Below, piece by piece: positions 18,627 to 27,459 of a stretch of 64,000 nucleotides of DNA. The DNA is taken from positions 173,469 to 237,468 of the forward strand of contig UCKU01000003.1 of the NCBI GenBank assembly GCA_900473185.1, written 5' to 3'. Origin of the DNA: Hyphomicrobiales bacterium (GTDB taxonomy: Bacteria; Pseudomonadota; Alphaproteobacteria; Rhizobiales; Rhizobiaceae). The notes beneath the pieces are model-generated. The model saw only the letters and a program-made list of their open reading frames with translations, was not told the DNA's origin and made no database searches. The position numbers and the translations under genes are program-made. Position 1 is the first letter of the stretch. Each line of letters starts with the position of its first letter.

Positions 18627-18660
18627 GGGCCAGGTCCCCTAATGAACCCGGCCCGCATTC
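18627..18660 (-). terminator. Terminator of the class II synthetase-like gene
   Basis: Read on the minus strand, GGGCC..GGT pairs with ACC..GGCCC (about eight pairs) and is followed by TATTTTAAAT. It lies just after the stop of the synthetase-like gene, and its AT-rich tail (18598-18630) abuts the third Nudix gene. Confidence 0.65.
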
Positions 18661-18662
18661 CC

Positions 18663-19412
18663 TTACAGGCTGGTTGCCATGTTCCAATTGTAGACGCAGC
18701 GATCAAGGCCGATGGCGATTTCGAGGACGAGAACGTCGTGCTCGACGGCCGGACCCTTTTTCGGCTGCGCCCTGTAGCGCTCGGGAAAATCCGTGCGGCG
18801 GGAGATCGAGCAGACTTCCATCCATTTGTCGCCGTTATCCACTTCCACATCGACTGTCGTCTGCGAATAGGCAGGCAAGCGGTCGGAGGGCACGATGCGG
18901 GTCGGCAGCGGAATGAGCGAGGCAATCATGCGGCGCACGGGCTCCAGCGAAGCGGCGTGGTAATCGTTGCCGCTATCGGCCGTGTAGGCGCATTGGAATT
19001 CCAGCTGCCAGAATTCCTTCAGGCGCATGTGCTTGGTCGGCTGCTCCTGCTCGCGCCGGTAGGATCGACCGGCCTGCCAGACGCAGAGAGGCAGGCGCGT
19101 TCTGGAATGATTGCCAAGAATGTGCTGCATGTAGACGTAGCTGGAGGGCGTCGTTTCCGGCCTCAGCACGAGCGATGGATCGGTTTCGGAAAGCTGTTGC
19201 TGCACCCAGATATCGGCATTGGTATAGGCATCCGAGACGAGGGCGCGCGGCGTCAGCGCCGGCGCCTCGACCCGTCTGATATCCCAGGCCGGGTTAACTG
19301 AGCGGAGGAAGGTTCGCACTTCCTCGGAGAAGAAGCGGACCATGTGGTCACGCATGTTGATTTCGCGCTCTTCCCAGTGGACGAGCGAATTGACATTGAA
19401 AAGATTGAGCAC
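18663..19412 (-). CDS. Stand-alone class II aminoacyl-tRNA-synthetase-like enzyme
   Basis: This is a 249-residue catalytic core that most resembles the glycyl/prolyl/threonyl subgroup of class II synthetases. Motif 1 ends in RRVEAPAL. The amino-acid entry strand reads LVLRPETTPSSYVYM. Motif 2 is SYRREQEQPTKHMRLKEFWQ with the FRxE-type arginine. Motif 3 is AIGLDRCVYNW with the ATP-binding arginine. All three motifs look intact, so it should activate an amino acid with ATP, but there is no anticodon-binding domain and no editing domain. The start is GTG 19412, after GGGAGACAGG. It may aminoacylate a protein, peptide or small molecule instead of tRNA; the amino acid is unknown. Confidence 0.8.
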   Translation of the reverse strand: MLNLFNVNSLVHWEEREINMRDHMVRFFSEEVRTFLRSVNPAWDIRRVEAPALTPRALVSDAYTNADIWVQQQLSETDPSLVLRPETTPSSYVYMQHILGNHSRTRLPLCVWQAGRSYRREQEQPTKHMRLKEFWQLEFQCAYTADSGNDYHAASLEPVRRMIASLIPLPTRIVPSDRLPAYSQTTVDVEVDNGDKWMEVCSISRRTDFPERYRAQPKKGPAVEHDVLVLEIAIGLDRCVYNWNMATSL

Positions 19413-19515
19413 GGTGCCTGTCTCCCTGGCAACCCTAACAAAATGATGGGGGCTTTACGTCCAGCAGTTCGCCGGACGCATCAGGCATCCGGACGTCACG
19501 ACTGGACGCGGAGAC
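19413..19515 (-). promoter_or_regulatory. Structured leader with a 17-codon frame before the synthetase-like gene
   Basis: Upstream of the GTG start, CGTCCAG and CTGGACG (about 19458-19510) are inverted, and CCGGA/TCCGG lies nested inside. The same segment encodes a 17-codon frame, MPDASGELLDVKPPSFC, ending about 25 bases before the GTG. No strong ribosome site precedes that small frame, so it may be an accidental open frame; it could also be a leader or a carrier peptide. The gap to the next gene at 19682 shows nothing else. Confidence 0.3.
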
Positions 19516-19681
19516 CTCGTCCGCCAAAAGCGCGCAAAACGGCAACCTGCGGGCAGGTGCGGTCAAGACGGGAGAGAGGCGCGCCGTTGGAACTCATGGC
19601 AGACTTCGTATCTGCGGGGCAGGCTCTTGTCAAACCGGCTTTTGCCTTGCGGCGAGCGCCTCATCCATGCATTCTAGCGGC

Positions 19682-20056
19682 ATGAGCGACCTGGATCTGG
19701 ACCAAATTCTCAGAGAACTCGCTGCTCGCGAGCCGATCTTTCACCGGCGGGAATTCGGCACGTCGCGGGCCGATCTCGAGCGGGTGATCGATAGCAATTT
19801 CTGGGAAATCGGTGCGAGCGGGAAAGTTTATCAGCGCAGCTATGCCATCGAAACATCGCTTGCGCGCTATGAGAACGGGCCAGAGCCGCATGATTGGCCC
19901 TGCCGGGATTTTACCATCACGGTGCTGGCGGATGGGCTCTTCCTTCTGTCCTACATACTCGAAGAGCCGCAGCGCGTAACGCGCCATTCGACCATCTGGC
20001 GCTGGACAGACGAAGGCTGGAAGATCGTCTTCCATCAGGGCACGCTGGCGAACTGA
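19682..20056 (+). CDS. SnoaL/DUF4440-like small protein
   Basis: The product has about 124 residues with the alpha-beta barrel pattern of NTF2-like DUF4440 proteins: an N-terminal helix (LDLDQILRELAAREPIFHRR) followed by strands ending in STIWRWTDEGWKIVFHQGT, the usual C-terminal signature. The function of such proteins varies from ligand binding to small-molecule catalysis and cannot be stated here. The ATG at 19682 was preferred over 19667. It converges with the TadG-like gene with an 18-bp gap. Confidence 0.8.
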   Translation: MSDLDLDQILRELAAREPIFHRREFGTSRADLERVIDSNFWEIGASGKVYQRSYAIETSLARYENGPEPHDWPCRDFTITVLADGLFLLSYILEEPQRVTRHSTIWRWTDEGWKIVFHQGTLAN

Positions 20057-20074
20057 GCCGATGCAGACCTCCTC

Positions 20075-21814
20075 CTACTGCACCAGCACTGATTGCTGGC
20101 AGCGCACATCGGTGACGCGGACATCGGCTTCGCCGATCTTGATGCCAAGCAGCGTCAGCGTGTTGAAGAGCAGTTCGTCGAGCGGCTTGGTGAGCCCGGT
20201 CAGCGTGTCGGCTACCGCGCCCTGGATCACCGCCTTCGGCAGACCGATGCCGAGGCCGAGGACGGTGACCTGGATATCGGTGTTGGCGAGCAGGCTGGCG
20301 ACGGTCGAGGTCAGCGTGTCCTTGGTCGAGACATTCTTAATGGTCCCGGCGGCAATATCCTTCGGCTGGAACGTCAGCCGGGTTTTGGTCTGGTTGGTAA
20401 TGTTGACCTGCGCCAGGGCGGAGACGTCGAGCAGCGTCGCATCGATGATCTTGGCGCGGGTCACACGCGGCTTGCTGCCGAAATTGGCGAAGGCGCTGGT
20501 ATCGACATCGCCGAGATCGAGTTCGGCGACACCGGGCACGACATCGATGCCGACATTGGCGTTCCGTGCTCCGCCGCCGAGGCAGGAAATGCTCGCAAGC
20601 TTGGCTTCCGCATAGGCGATTTCGACATAGAGCGGCACGCGCAGCTTGATGCCGGCAATCGAGCTGATGCCGAGAACATTCACCTCGATTGCGAGACGCA
20701 CCTGGGCGGTGCGCACGACGGCGCCCGTGGTGCCGACGGCGTTGGAGGCCATCTCCTTCGGTGGCTCGCCGATCGCGAGCGTCAGTTTCGCGGCGGCAAG
20801 GCTGGGTACGGTGGCATTCAGATTGACGGCGACCTGCTTCTTCTGGTTGGCGGCGATTGCGGCGGCCGAGAGGATATCCATCATGCTGGCATCGACAGAG
20901 AGATGCGAGCCGCTGCCGACAACCCTTTCACCTGTCGAGCCAAGGTTCAAAAGGTCTTCCAGCTTCAGCTTGACCTGCGTGGTGCCGAGCGCCTTCTGGA
21001 CCGCGTCGAGCGCCTTCGTCACCGTGGGCGTCAGGCCGTTGGTCTTCTTCAGTGTCGTGAGCAGACGGGGATAGGTGATCTCGGTCGCCAGCACGTCGTC
21101 ATAACTGCCGGCGGTGAGATTGAGATCAGTCGCCAGAGTATCCAGGAAGGAGAGCAGCTCGACATTGGCGGCCGCAAGCGCGGTGTAGTCTGCGACCTTG
21201 AGGGAAAGCGTGGTGCCGAGCAGGCTTCCAAGCAATCCGTTCAGTACGCCGTCATTGAGGCTCGCAAGGCGCGAGCCGACGGAAAAGGCGGCAAGCTTGG
21301 CGGCAGAGGCCGTGCCTGTGGCACTCAAGGTCGGCGCAGCAGCGAAGGCAGCAGCAAATGTCAGCTCGGCCTTCTGACTGAGGTCCACTCTTGCCGCATC
21401 GTAAGGTTGTGTACCGGGAGAGAATCGGCTGCCAAACGCCGTGGATGGATCGGCGAGGTAGGTGCCGGGCACTAGGTTTGCAATCGCATCGAATGTCTTG
21501 AGGTCAGCTTCCGAAAGCTGCCTTGTTCCCTGCTTCGTTGCATAGCCGTTTGCGGTTCTGACAGCGACGTTCAAGCCGTTCTGGCTGAAATTAATCACGA
21601 GATTCTCAGCCGCATGGTTGATATCGGAGGCGGCGACGATGGCGCCGAGATCGCTCAATTCCTGCAGGCGGCGCTGCTGCAGCGTCATCATGCCGTAGTC
21701 GATGCCGAGACCGAGCGTGTAAAGTATAAGCGGCGCGCAGAGGGCCGCGGTGATGGCAATATTGCCCGCTGCATCGACCGCGAAGCAGCCCAGCCAAACA
21801 CGAAATGTCCGCAT
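20075..21814 (-). CDS. tadG: TadG-like Flp pilus-associated protein
   Basis: The 579-residue product begins with the TadG-type anchor (FAVDAAGNIAITAALCAPLI then LYTLGLGIDYGMMTLQQRR). A long Ala/Leu/Thr-rich region follows with no VWA metal site, typical of DUF2134/TadG proteins exposed beyond the inner membrane. It follows the tadE gene with a 1-bp gap, so the pair is cotranscribed and translationally linked. In tight-adherence systems these minor pseudopilin-like proteins assist Flp pilus assembly, but no other tad genes are in the window. The call is by N-terminal pattern and context. Confidence 0.82.
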   Translation of the reverse strand: MRTFRVWLGCFAVDAAGNIAITAALCAPLILYTLGLGIDYGMMTLQQRRLQELSDLGAIVAASDINHAAENLVINFSQNGLNVAVRTANGYATKQGTRQLSEADLKTFDAIANLVPGTYLADPSTAFGSRFSPGTQPYDAARVDLSQKAELTFAAAFAAAPTLSATGTASAAKLAAFSVGSRLASLNDGVLNGLLGSLLGTTLSLKVADYTALAAANVELLSFLDTLATDLNLTAGSYDDVLATEITYPRLLTTLKKTNGLTPTVTKALDAVQKALGTTQVKLKLEDLLNLGSTGERVVGSGSHLSVDASMMDILSAAAIAANQKKQVAVNLNATVPSLAAAKLTLAIGEPPKEMASNAVGTTGAVVRTAQVRLAIEVNVLGISSIAGIKLRVPLYVEIAYAEAKLASISCLGGGARNANVGIDVVPGVAELDLGDVDTSAFANFGSKPRVTRAKIIDATLLDVSALAQVNITNQTKTRLTFQPKDIAAGTIKNVSTKDTLTSTVASLLANTDIQVTVLGLGIGLPKAVIQGAVADTLTGLTKPLDELLFNTLTLLGIKIGEADVRVTDVRCQQSVLVQ

Positions 21815-21815
21815 G

Positions 21816-22238
21816 TCAGATGCCTCCCATCCGGATCGTGGCGAAACGACGGATTACGTGGTCGGGCAGGGGAAATGTGTAGAGATTCCAAAGCGGAAGA
21901 TTGGATGTGTCATAGGCAGCGGAGACGGTGAACTGGTTGGCATTGGCCGGATCTGTGGCGACGCTGATCTGCAGTTTCGAGAGGTCGAGCAGCGGATGGT
22001 CGATCGTCGACCGGGAAATGAAGTCGTTGACGAGTTGCATGCGTTCCTGGCTGGTGAGGCCCGCGACAGCCGTACGCGCGGCATCCGCGGTCAACTGCTG
22101 GACGGCATGGGCTGCGCTGAGATAGATACCATAAGCGATCATCGTCAGCACGATCAGTATGAAGACCGGTGCGACGATCGCAAATTCGATGGCGGCGGCA
22201 CCCGAGATATTGGCGTGGAAACGACGATAAAGCTTCAT
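21816..22238 (-). CDS. tadE: TadE-like minor pseudopilin
   Basis: The 140-residue protein has the TadE signature: a short basic N-terminus, GAAAIEFAIVAPVFILIVLT with the conserved glutamate after AAI, and one transmembrane helix, then an exported domain. TadE proteins are processed by a prepilin peptidase and incorporated into or near the Flp pilus. A strong ribosome site (GAGGTG) precedes the ATG. It is the first gene of a two-gene operon with tadG. The 289-bp region upstream, shared with the divergent GFA gene, is AT-rich at 22290-22345. Confidence 0.88.
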   Translation of the reverse strand: MKLYRRFHANISGAAAIEFAIVAPVFILIVLTMIAYGIYLSAAHAVQQLTADAARTAVAGLTSQERMQLVNDFISRSTIDHPLLDLSKLQISVATDPANANQFTVSAAYDTSNLPLWNLYTFPLPDHVIRRFATIRMGGI

Positions 22239-22527
22239 ATTTCACCTCGCTTGCCGCCGAGTTGTGTTTTCGATCAGTAGCCGGATCGTAAATCAGAATT
22301 TATTAATTTTGGTTTATCTAATAAACGTATTAGCTGTATTCGTGGGGAATAATGCCGCACCAAAGGCATTGATATGAGCCGAGAAAGGTCTTCTTGATCT
22401 GGCCTGCAATCGATAATGCTCTGCCTCTTCCAGGGCATCAGTTTTCCTGAAGCCTTTGATCAGCGCTTTGGATTTGACTGGCGGCTGTACCGACGTCACT
22501 CTCCCAGCTGCTTCAGGGAGAACGGAA

Positions 22528-22923
22528 ATGAGCGAACATCATGCGGGCGGGTGCCTGTGCGGCGCGGTGCGGTTCGAAACGCGGGAGCAGCCCGATGTCG
22601 TGGTCGGCTGCCATTGCTCGCAATGCCGGCGGCAGACGGGGCTTTATTATGCTGCGGCCGACGTGCCGGTTTCGGCGCTGACCATCACCGGCAAAGAAAA
22701 CCTGCGCTGGTATCAGTCGAGCGATGAGGCCAGGCGCGGTTTCTGCTCGCAGTGCGGCTCGGCGCTGTTCTGGCAGAGGCTCGGCGGACCGGCCATGTCC
22801 ATCCTGGCCGGCGCGTTCGACGAACCAAACGGGCTCCGCTTCGGCTATCATATCTTCTGTGCCGACAAGGCTGATTTCTACGAGATTCCCGATGGCGTTC
22901 CGCAATATGCAGGTCGCGCTTAG
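22528..22923 (+). CDS. GFA/CENP-V family zinc protein
   Basis: This is a 131-residue GFA-domain protein. Zinc ligands are visible as GGCLCGAVRFE, GCHCSQCRR and RGFCSQCGSALFWQ, the arrangement of glutathione-dependent formaldehyde-activating enzyme relatives. Most family members are not proven to act on formaldehyde; they bind structural zinc and may use glutathione adducts. The start at 22528 is supported by AGGGAGAACGG. It converges with the metallo-beta-lactamase gene with a 17-bp gap. Confidence 0.9.
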   Translation: MSEHHAGGCLCGAVRFETREQPDVVVGCHCSQCRRQTGLYYAAADVPVSALTITGKENLRWYQSSDEARRGFCSQCGSALFWQRLGGPAMSILAGAFDEPNGLRFGYHIFCADKADFYEIPDGVPQYAGRA

Positions 22924-22940
22924 GGTTTTTGTCTCAGGTT

Positions 22941-23882
22941 TTAGGCTTTGGCGAAGCGGTAGGCCTCGCCCTTGCGCTCGGCATAACCGACGCCGGGATA
23001 GGACCAGTGATAGCCCAGCAGCTTGATCTTTTCCGAAGCGGCGCGGTCGAGCAGCATGCGGCGGTTTTTCAGGGCGGTTTCGGGATCGGTGTCGAAGCCG
23101 AAATGCCAGGCGGGATGTTCGAAGAAGATCACGTCATTGGTGCAGGCGTCCCCCGTGATGAGGAGATTGCCGTCGCCGGCGAGCTCGAAGGAAATGTGAC
23201 CCGGCGTATGGCCTGATGTTTCGATCACTTGCATTCCGGGCAGAATTTCCTGTCCCGGCTTGACGAGGGTGAGCTTGTCTTTCACCGCAAAGAGATCGCG
23301 CTGTGCGCCGCGCGCGAAATCGTGCAGGGCTGATGGCATATGGGCCTCATAGTCCTTGTCGGTCCAGAAGTTCCATTCGGTCTCGCTGACGAAATATTGC
23401 GCATTCGGATAGAGCAGCTTGCCATCGGCCACGGTCGTGGCGCCCGAATGATCGGGATGGGCGTGCGTGAAGATCACCTTGGTGATGGCTTCCGGCTCGA
23501 TGCCTGCTGCCTTCAGGTTTGCGGCGAGCTTGCCGGCACTTGCCTGGAAATGCGTGCCGGAGCCGTTATCGATGAGGATCAGGTCGCTGCCGTGGCGGAT
23601 GAGCGGAATATTGGCCTGAATCGGCGCGCCGGCCGCATCGCCACCGAGCCGCTCCAGGATCGACCGGCGTTCTTCCGGCGTAGCATCGGGAAGCAGGACT
23701 TCTGCGGGCAGAGTGATGAAGCCGTCGCTGACGACAGTGATATCGAAGGCGCCGTGCGTAAAGCGATGAAACTCCGCCGCATAGGTGCCGCGCGGCAGGG
23801 CAAGGGCCGCTGCGCCGGCGATTGCGCCGGCCAGCAGCTCGCGGCGGGTGGCCGACGGGTCGAAGCCATTCGGATTGCTCAT
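22941..23882 (-). CDS. Tat-exported metallo-beta-lactamase-fold hydrolase
   Basis: The 313-residue product begins with a twin-arginine signal (TRRELLAGAIAGAAALALP), so it is folded with its metals before export to the periplasm. The MBL zinc motif is FTHAHPDHSG, with further ligands in TSGHTPGHISF and ITGDACTND. The layout resembles lactonase-like or quorum-quenching members of the superfamily, but the substrate is not known. GAGGAGA precedes the ATG. It lies near another Tat-exported hydrolase on the same strand, 227 bp away. Confidence 0.92.
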   Translation of the reverse strand: MSNPNGFDPSATRRELLAGAIAGAAALALPRGTYAAEFHRFTHGAFDITVVSDGFITLPAEVLLPDATPEERRSILERLGGDAAGAPIQANIPLIRHGSDLILIDNGSGTHFQASAGKLAANLKAAGIEPEAITKVIFTHAHPDHSGATTVADGKLLYPNAQYFVSETEWNFWTDKDYEAHMPSALHDFARGAQRDLFAVKDKLTLVKPGQEILPGMQVIETSGHTPGHISFELAGDGNLLITGDACTNDVIFFEHPAWHFGFDTDPETALKNRRMLLDRAASEKIKLLGYHWSYPGVGYAERKGEAYRFAKA

Positions 23883-24109
23883 CTGCTCGTCTCCTCTGAG
23901 ATATCACCATGAGGAGACAATAACAGGCGCGCGATAGGATTTCGTCTATAAAATTCAATATTATCAATTATTTACATTGATTTTCAGTTCTTTACGGCTG
24001 ATGCTGGGAAACCATATCGGACAATCATTCCCTGACGACGGCGACAACCGCACATCAGGATGAAAAAGGCGCGCCACAAGGGCGCGCCCGCAAGTCTTCG
24101 AGAGAAAAC

Positions 24110-25087
24110 TCAGCCCTTGATGAAGGCCAGAAGGTCCGGGTTGATGACTTCCGGGTGCGTGGTGCACATGCCGTGCGGGAAGCCGGGATAGGTCTTCAGC
24201 GTGCCGTTCTTCAGCAGCTTAGTGGAGAGCGGCGCGGAATCGGCATAGGGTACGATCTGGTCGTCATCGCCGTGCATGACGAGAACGGGCACGGTGATCT
24301 TCTGCAGGTCGTCGGTGAAGTCGGTTTCGGAGAAGGCCTTGATGCAATCGTAATGGGCCTTGGCGCCGCCCATCATGCCCTGGCGCCACCAGTTTTCGAT
24401 CACGCCCTGGCTGACCTTGGCGCCCGGACGGTTGAAGCCGTAGAAGGGGCCGGTCGGGATATCGAGGAAGAACTGGGCGCGGTTGGCGACGAGGGCTGCG
24501 CGGAAGCCATCGAAGACTTCGAGCGGCAGGCCGCCGGGATTCTTGTCCGACTTGACCATGATGGGCGGCACGGCGCCGATGATCACGGCCTTGGCGACAC
24601 GACCTTCCTTGGCGCGGGCGACATAGTGGACGACTTCGCCGCCGCCGGTCGAGTGGCCGATATGGACGGCATTCTTGAGATCGAGGTGGTCGGTCAGCGC
24701 GGCAACGTCGGCCGCATAGGTATCCATCTCGTTGCCTTCGAAAGTCTGGGTGGAGCGGCCGTGGCCACGGCGGTCATGGGCGATGACGCGGAAACCCTTT
24801 TCGAGGAAGAACATCATCTGCGCGTCCCAATCGTCGGCGCTGAGCGGCCAGCCGTGATGGAAGACGATCGGCTGGGCATCCTTCGAACCCCAATCCTTGT
24901 AGAAGATTTCAGTTCCGTCCTTGGTCTTGATGAAAGGCATGGTCTGGCTCCGATTTTCTGGTGATGTTGGACTGGTTGCGGCAAGCGTGGCTTTCGGCAG
25001 GGCGATGGCCGCAATGGCGGCGCCTCCTGCCAGAAGAACGTCCCGCCGTGTGGCATCCGCCGTCAGTGCAATGCTGCGTTCACTCAT
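24110..25087 (-). CDS. Tat-exported alpha/beta hydrolase, non-heme haloperoxidase type
   Basis: The product has 325 residues. A twin-arginine signal ([20 protein letters not shown]) precedes a hydrolase that starts at about residue 48 with [18 protein letters not shown]. The catalytic serine lies in [10 protein letters not shown], the acid in [15 protein letters not shown], and the histidine in [10 protein letters not shown]. This pattern is that of cofactor-free chloroperoxidases and related esterases. The internal MPFIKTKDG matches the usual N-terminus of the cytoplasmic family, so the Tat signal looks like a fused extension. The start at 25087 follows GGAGG. Confidence 0.92.
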   Translation of the reverse strand: MSERSIALTADATRRDVLLAGGAAIAAIALPKATLAATSPTSPENRSQTMPFIKTKDGTEIFYKDWGSKDAQPIVFHHGWPLSADDWDAQMMFFLEKGFRVIAHDRRGHGRSTQTFEGNEMDTYAADVAALTDHLDLKNAVHIGHSTGGGEVVHYVARAKEGRVAKAVIIGAVPPIMVKSDKNPGGLPLEVFDGFRAALVANRAQFFLDIPTGPFYGFNRPGAKVSQGVIENWWRQGMMGGAKAHYDCIKAFSETDFTDDLQKITVPVLVMHGDDDQIVPYADSAPLSTKLLKNGTLKTYPGFPHGMCTTHPEVINPDLLAFIKG

Positions 25088-25344
25088 GATCGCCTCCGTG
25101 TGGCATGCTTGCCTCCTTGCGGGCTTCTCCGCGCCTCTTCGACGAGAACAAGCTGACTCACTTCCGGCAGCGATACGAGTTAACCGTCGTAAATTGATGC
25201 AAAGCAAAAATGACGGCAATGCGCCATTAGACGTACTAACCTCATGAAGACAGTATGTTATCCGCAAGCTTTTTATCTCGAAGCTGCCGGCGCCAGCGGG
25301 ATTACCGCCTTCAGAAGATCAGCAAACTGGATTGCCCGAAGCGA

Positions 25345-26136
25345 TCATTGCAGATTGCGCCAGATGACCGGCCGGTTCTCGTTGAAAGATATGGCCTCCT
25401 TCTTCCAATGATTGAAGTGTCCGCCCTCTTGCAGCCTGGTTGCCGCGTCCCGACCGACCATCTTCGCAACCGCCGTCTCGTCCCCCATGTGGTTCAGCAC
25501 CTCTAGGACCATATCGAGCAGGCCGACATAGTCGCTGGTGCCATAGGCTGAACAGAGCAGCTTCAGTCGGCTGCTGCCATTGGCAAGGTCGCGGGCCGAG
25601 GGTTCGGCCAGGTCTTCGGAGGAAAAAGAAAGCGGTGCGAACCAATAGGCGAGGTAAGCGAGGTCTCGCAGATGCGGCCCCGGACCTGCGAGGTCGAAAT
25701 CGATGATCGCGACCGGGAGACCATCCCGAAAGATCATGTTGTAGGGCGCAAAATCATTGTGGCAAATCACGTCATTGCGTTCGGCAAGAGGGTAGGTATA
25801 GGCCCAATTGCCGTCGGGGACGAAGTCCAGGCTTCGGGTCGCATCGTGCAACTTCCGTAACATTGTGGCGGATTCGGTGAGGGCAGCGGTATTCTCCCAG
25901 AGCGTCTCCGGGATCGTCGCCGTGCCTGCCATGTAAGAGAGGATTTCCCTTCCGCTGTCATCGATACCTAGGAAACGAGGCGCATAGGCAAAACCCCACC
26001 GTTCCAGTTGCTTCAGCAGCTTGTGCACGTTCCGGCTATTCGGGCTCATTGAACGGCGTACCGTATCGGCGACCCTGACGACGCCGGCATTGATATTACC
26101 GCCTGCCAGCGGCACTTCGTCATCTGATGTCGGCAT
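25345..26136 (-). CDS. Aminoglycoside-phosphotransferase-fold protein, possibly trifolitoxin-immunity-like
   Basis: This is a 263-residue kinase-like protein with the APH/choline-kinase active site: ICHNDFAPYNMIF (catalytic Asp and Asn) and AIIDFDLAGPG (metal-binding Asp). The N-terminal lobe is short. From memory, relatives in rhizobia are annotated as trifolitoxin immunity (TfxG)-like; I cannot confirm the link. It follows a MFS gene by 84 bp on the same strand. The substrate could be an antibiotic, a peptide or a metabolite. Confidence 0.82.
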   Translation of the reverse strand: MPTSDDEVPLAGGNINAGVVRVADTVRRSMSPNSRNVHKLLKQLERWGFAYAPRFLGIDDSGREILSYMAGTATIPETLWENTAALTESATMLRKLHDATRSLDFVPDGNWAYTYPLAERNDVICHNDFAPYNMIFRDGLPVAIIDFDLAGPGPHLRDLAYLAYWFAPLSFSSEDLAEPSARDLANGSSRLKLLCSAYGTSDYVGLLDMVLEVLNHMGDETAVAKMVGRDAATRLQEGGHFNHWKKEAISFNENRPVIWRNLQ

Positions 26137-26220
26137 CCTTGCTTCCCCAGAGCCATGATCGCACTTGCAACCAGATAGCGGAAATAGACAGGGTTGCCCA
26201 CGAACAGTTCGGCAGTCTGC

Positions 26221-27459
26221 TTAGGAAGGGCTGGCGTCGGCAATCCGCCGCTTGTCGAAGCCACGGAAGCTGCTGTGCGCCAAGGGGGCGAGCGTGGCGG
26301 CGAGATAGGCGAGACCTGTCAGAAGCAATGCGGTTGAAAGGCCCCACGCATCGACCAACGCGCCGCCGACGAGCCCGCCGAAGGGGAGGAGCACCCAGCA
26401 GAGCGCGGCATTCAGCGATGTGACGCGGCCTATCAAAGGCTTCGGTGTGCGCTCAAAAAGTACGGCCGAGAGGATGGGATTGAGGAAGCCCGAGGCCAAG
26501 CCGCCAATGGCGAGCGTCGCAAAAATAAGTGCAAGCGGCGTTTCCACCGCAAAGACCAGAAAGCGCGGAAAGCCGGTCAGCAGGAAGGCGACCGTGTAGA
26601 CGGCAAGGCGCGGCAGGCGCTCGCCGATCATGGCGGCTATCACGGCACCGAGAATCGAGGCGCCGGAGAAAACGGCAAACATGGTTCCGAGCAGGGCCGG
26701 GCCATGGCCGGAGGTCTGCGTCCAGACAGGCAACAAGACGGCGCCGAGGGCCTGGTCGAGCAAGTTAGTGGTTGCCACCATCAGCACGATTGCGACCAGT
26801 ACCGCATCGCGCCGCAGAAAGCGCCAGCCTTCCGCGAGTTCACGGCCATAGGCGGCGATGCCGGTTGCTTCGGGCTTCGGAGCGCGCCGCAATTGGGGGA
26901 TACCGGCTGCGACGATCACGGCGGCGGCGGCGAAGGTGAGGGCGTTGACCGCAAGCGCCTGGCTCGGTCCGAAAAGGGCGATCAGCGCACCGGCGCCGGC
27001 TGCGCCTGCGGCTGATGCCAGGCGCTCGATTGCGCCAGCGACGCCGGTCACGCGTTCCAGCGGCATGGAGGCGAGTTCGGCGATATCGGGGACCATGGAT
27101 TGCTTGGCGGCATCCGAGGGACCGCGCAACACACCCATGGCGAAGACGATCGGCAGCAGGATCGGCATGGTGAGCAGGTCGAGAAGATGCAGCGCGGGCA
27201 CGAGCCCGACCGCAATCACCGAAGCGCTGTCGCAGATGATGGCGATGCGCTTCGGGCCGAGGCGGTCGATCAGGGGGCCGCCGAGCGCCTTGGCGACGAC
27301 ATAGGGCAGCATCTCCATCATGGCGACAAGGCCGGTCAGCACGGGACTGCCGGTCGTGCTCAGCACCAGCCAGGGGATGGCGACGCTGGAGAGCCGCGTG
27401 CCTGAAATGGAAAGCGTTTCGGCGACTGCGAGCGCGATTAAGGGACTGCGGCGGCTCAT
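26221..27459 (-). CDS. MFS efflux transporter
   Basis: The product has 412 residues with about 12 hydrophobic segments. It has the MFS loop between helices 2 and 3 (GGPLIDRLGPKR) and the helix-5 region of drug:H+ antiporters. Its ATG at 27459 overlaps the stop of the upstream regulator gene (ATGA), so pump and regulator are translationally coupled. An export role for a toxic compound is inferred from this arrangement; the substrate is unknown. Confidence 0.88.
   Translation of the reverse strand: MSRRSPLIALAVAETLSISGTRLSSVAIPWLVLSTTGSPVLTGLVAMMEMLPYVVAKALGGPLIDRLGPKRIAIICDSASVIAVGLVPALHLLDLLTMPILLPIVFAMGVLRGPSDAAKQSMVPDIAELASMPLERVTGVAGAIERLASAAGAAGAGALIALFGPSQALAVNALTFAAAAVIVAAGIPQLRRAPKPEATGIAAYGRELAEGWRFLRRDAVLVAIVLMVATTNLLDQALGAVLLPVWTQTSGHGPALLGTMFAVFSGASILGAVIAAMIGERLPRLAVYTVAFLLTGFPRFLVFAVETPLALIFATLAIGGLASGFLNPILSAVLFERTPKPLIGRVTSLNAALCWVLLPFGGLVGGALVDAWGLSTALLLTGLAYLAATLAPLAHSSFRGFDKRRIADASPS

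Noticed and set aside
14267..19690. Prophage or integrative element
   Set aside because: No integrase, attachment repeats or phage structural genes are visible; only a dead IS fragment marks the border.
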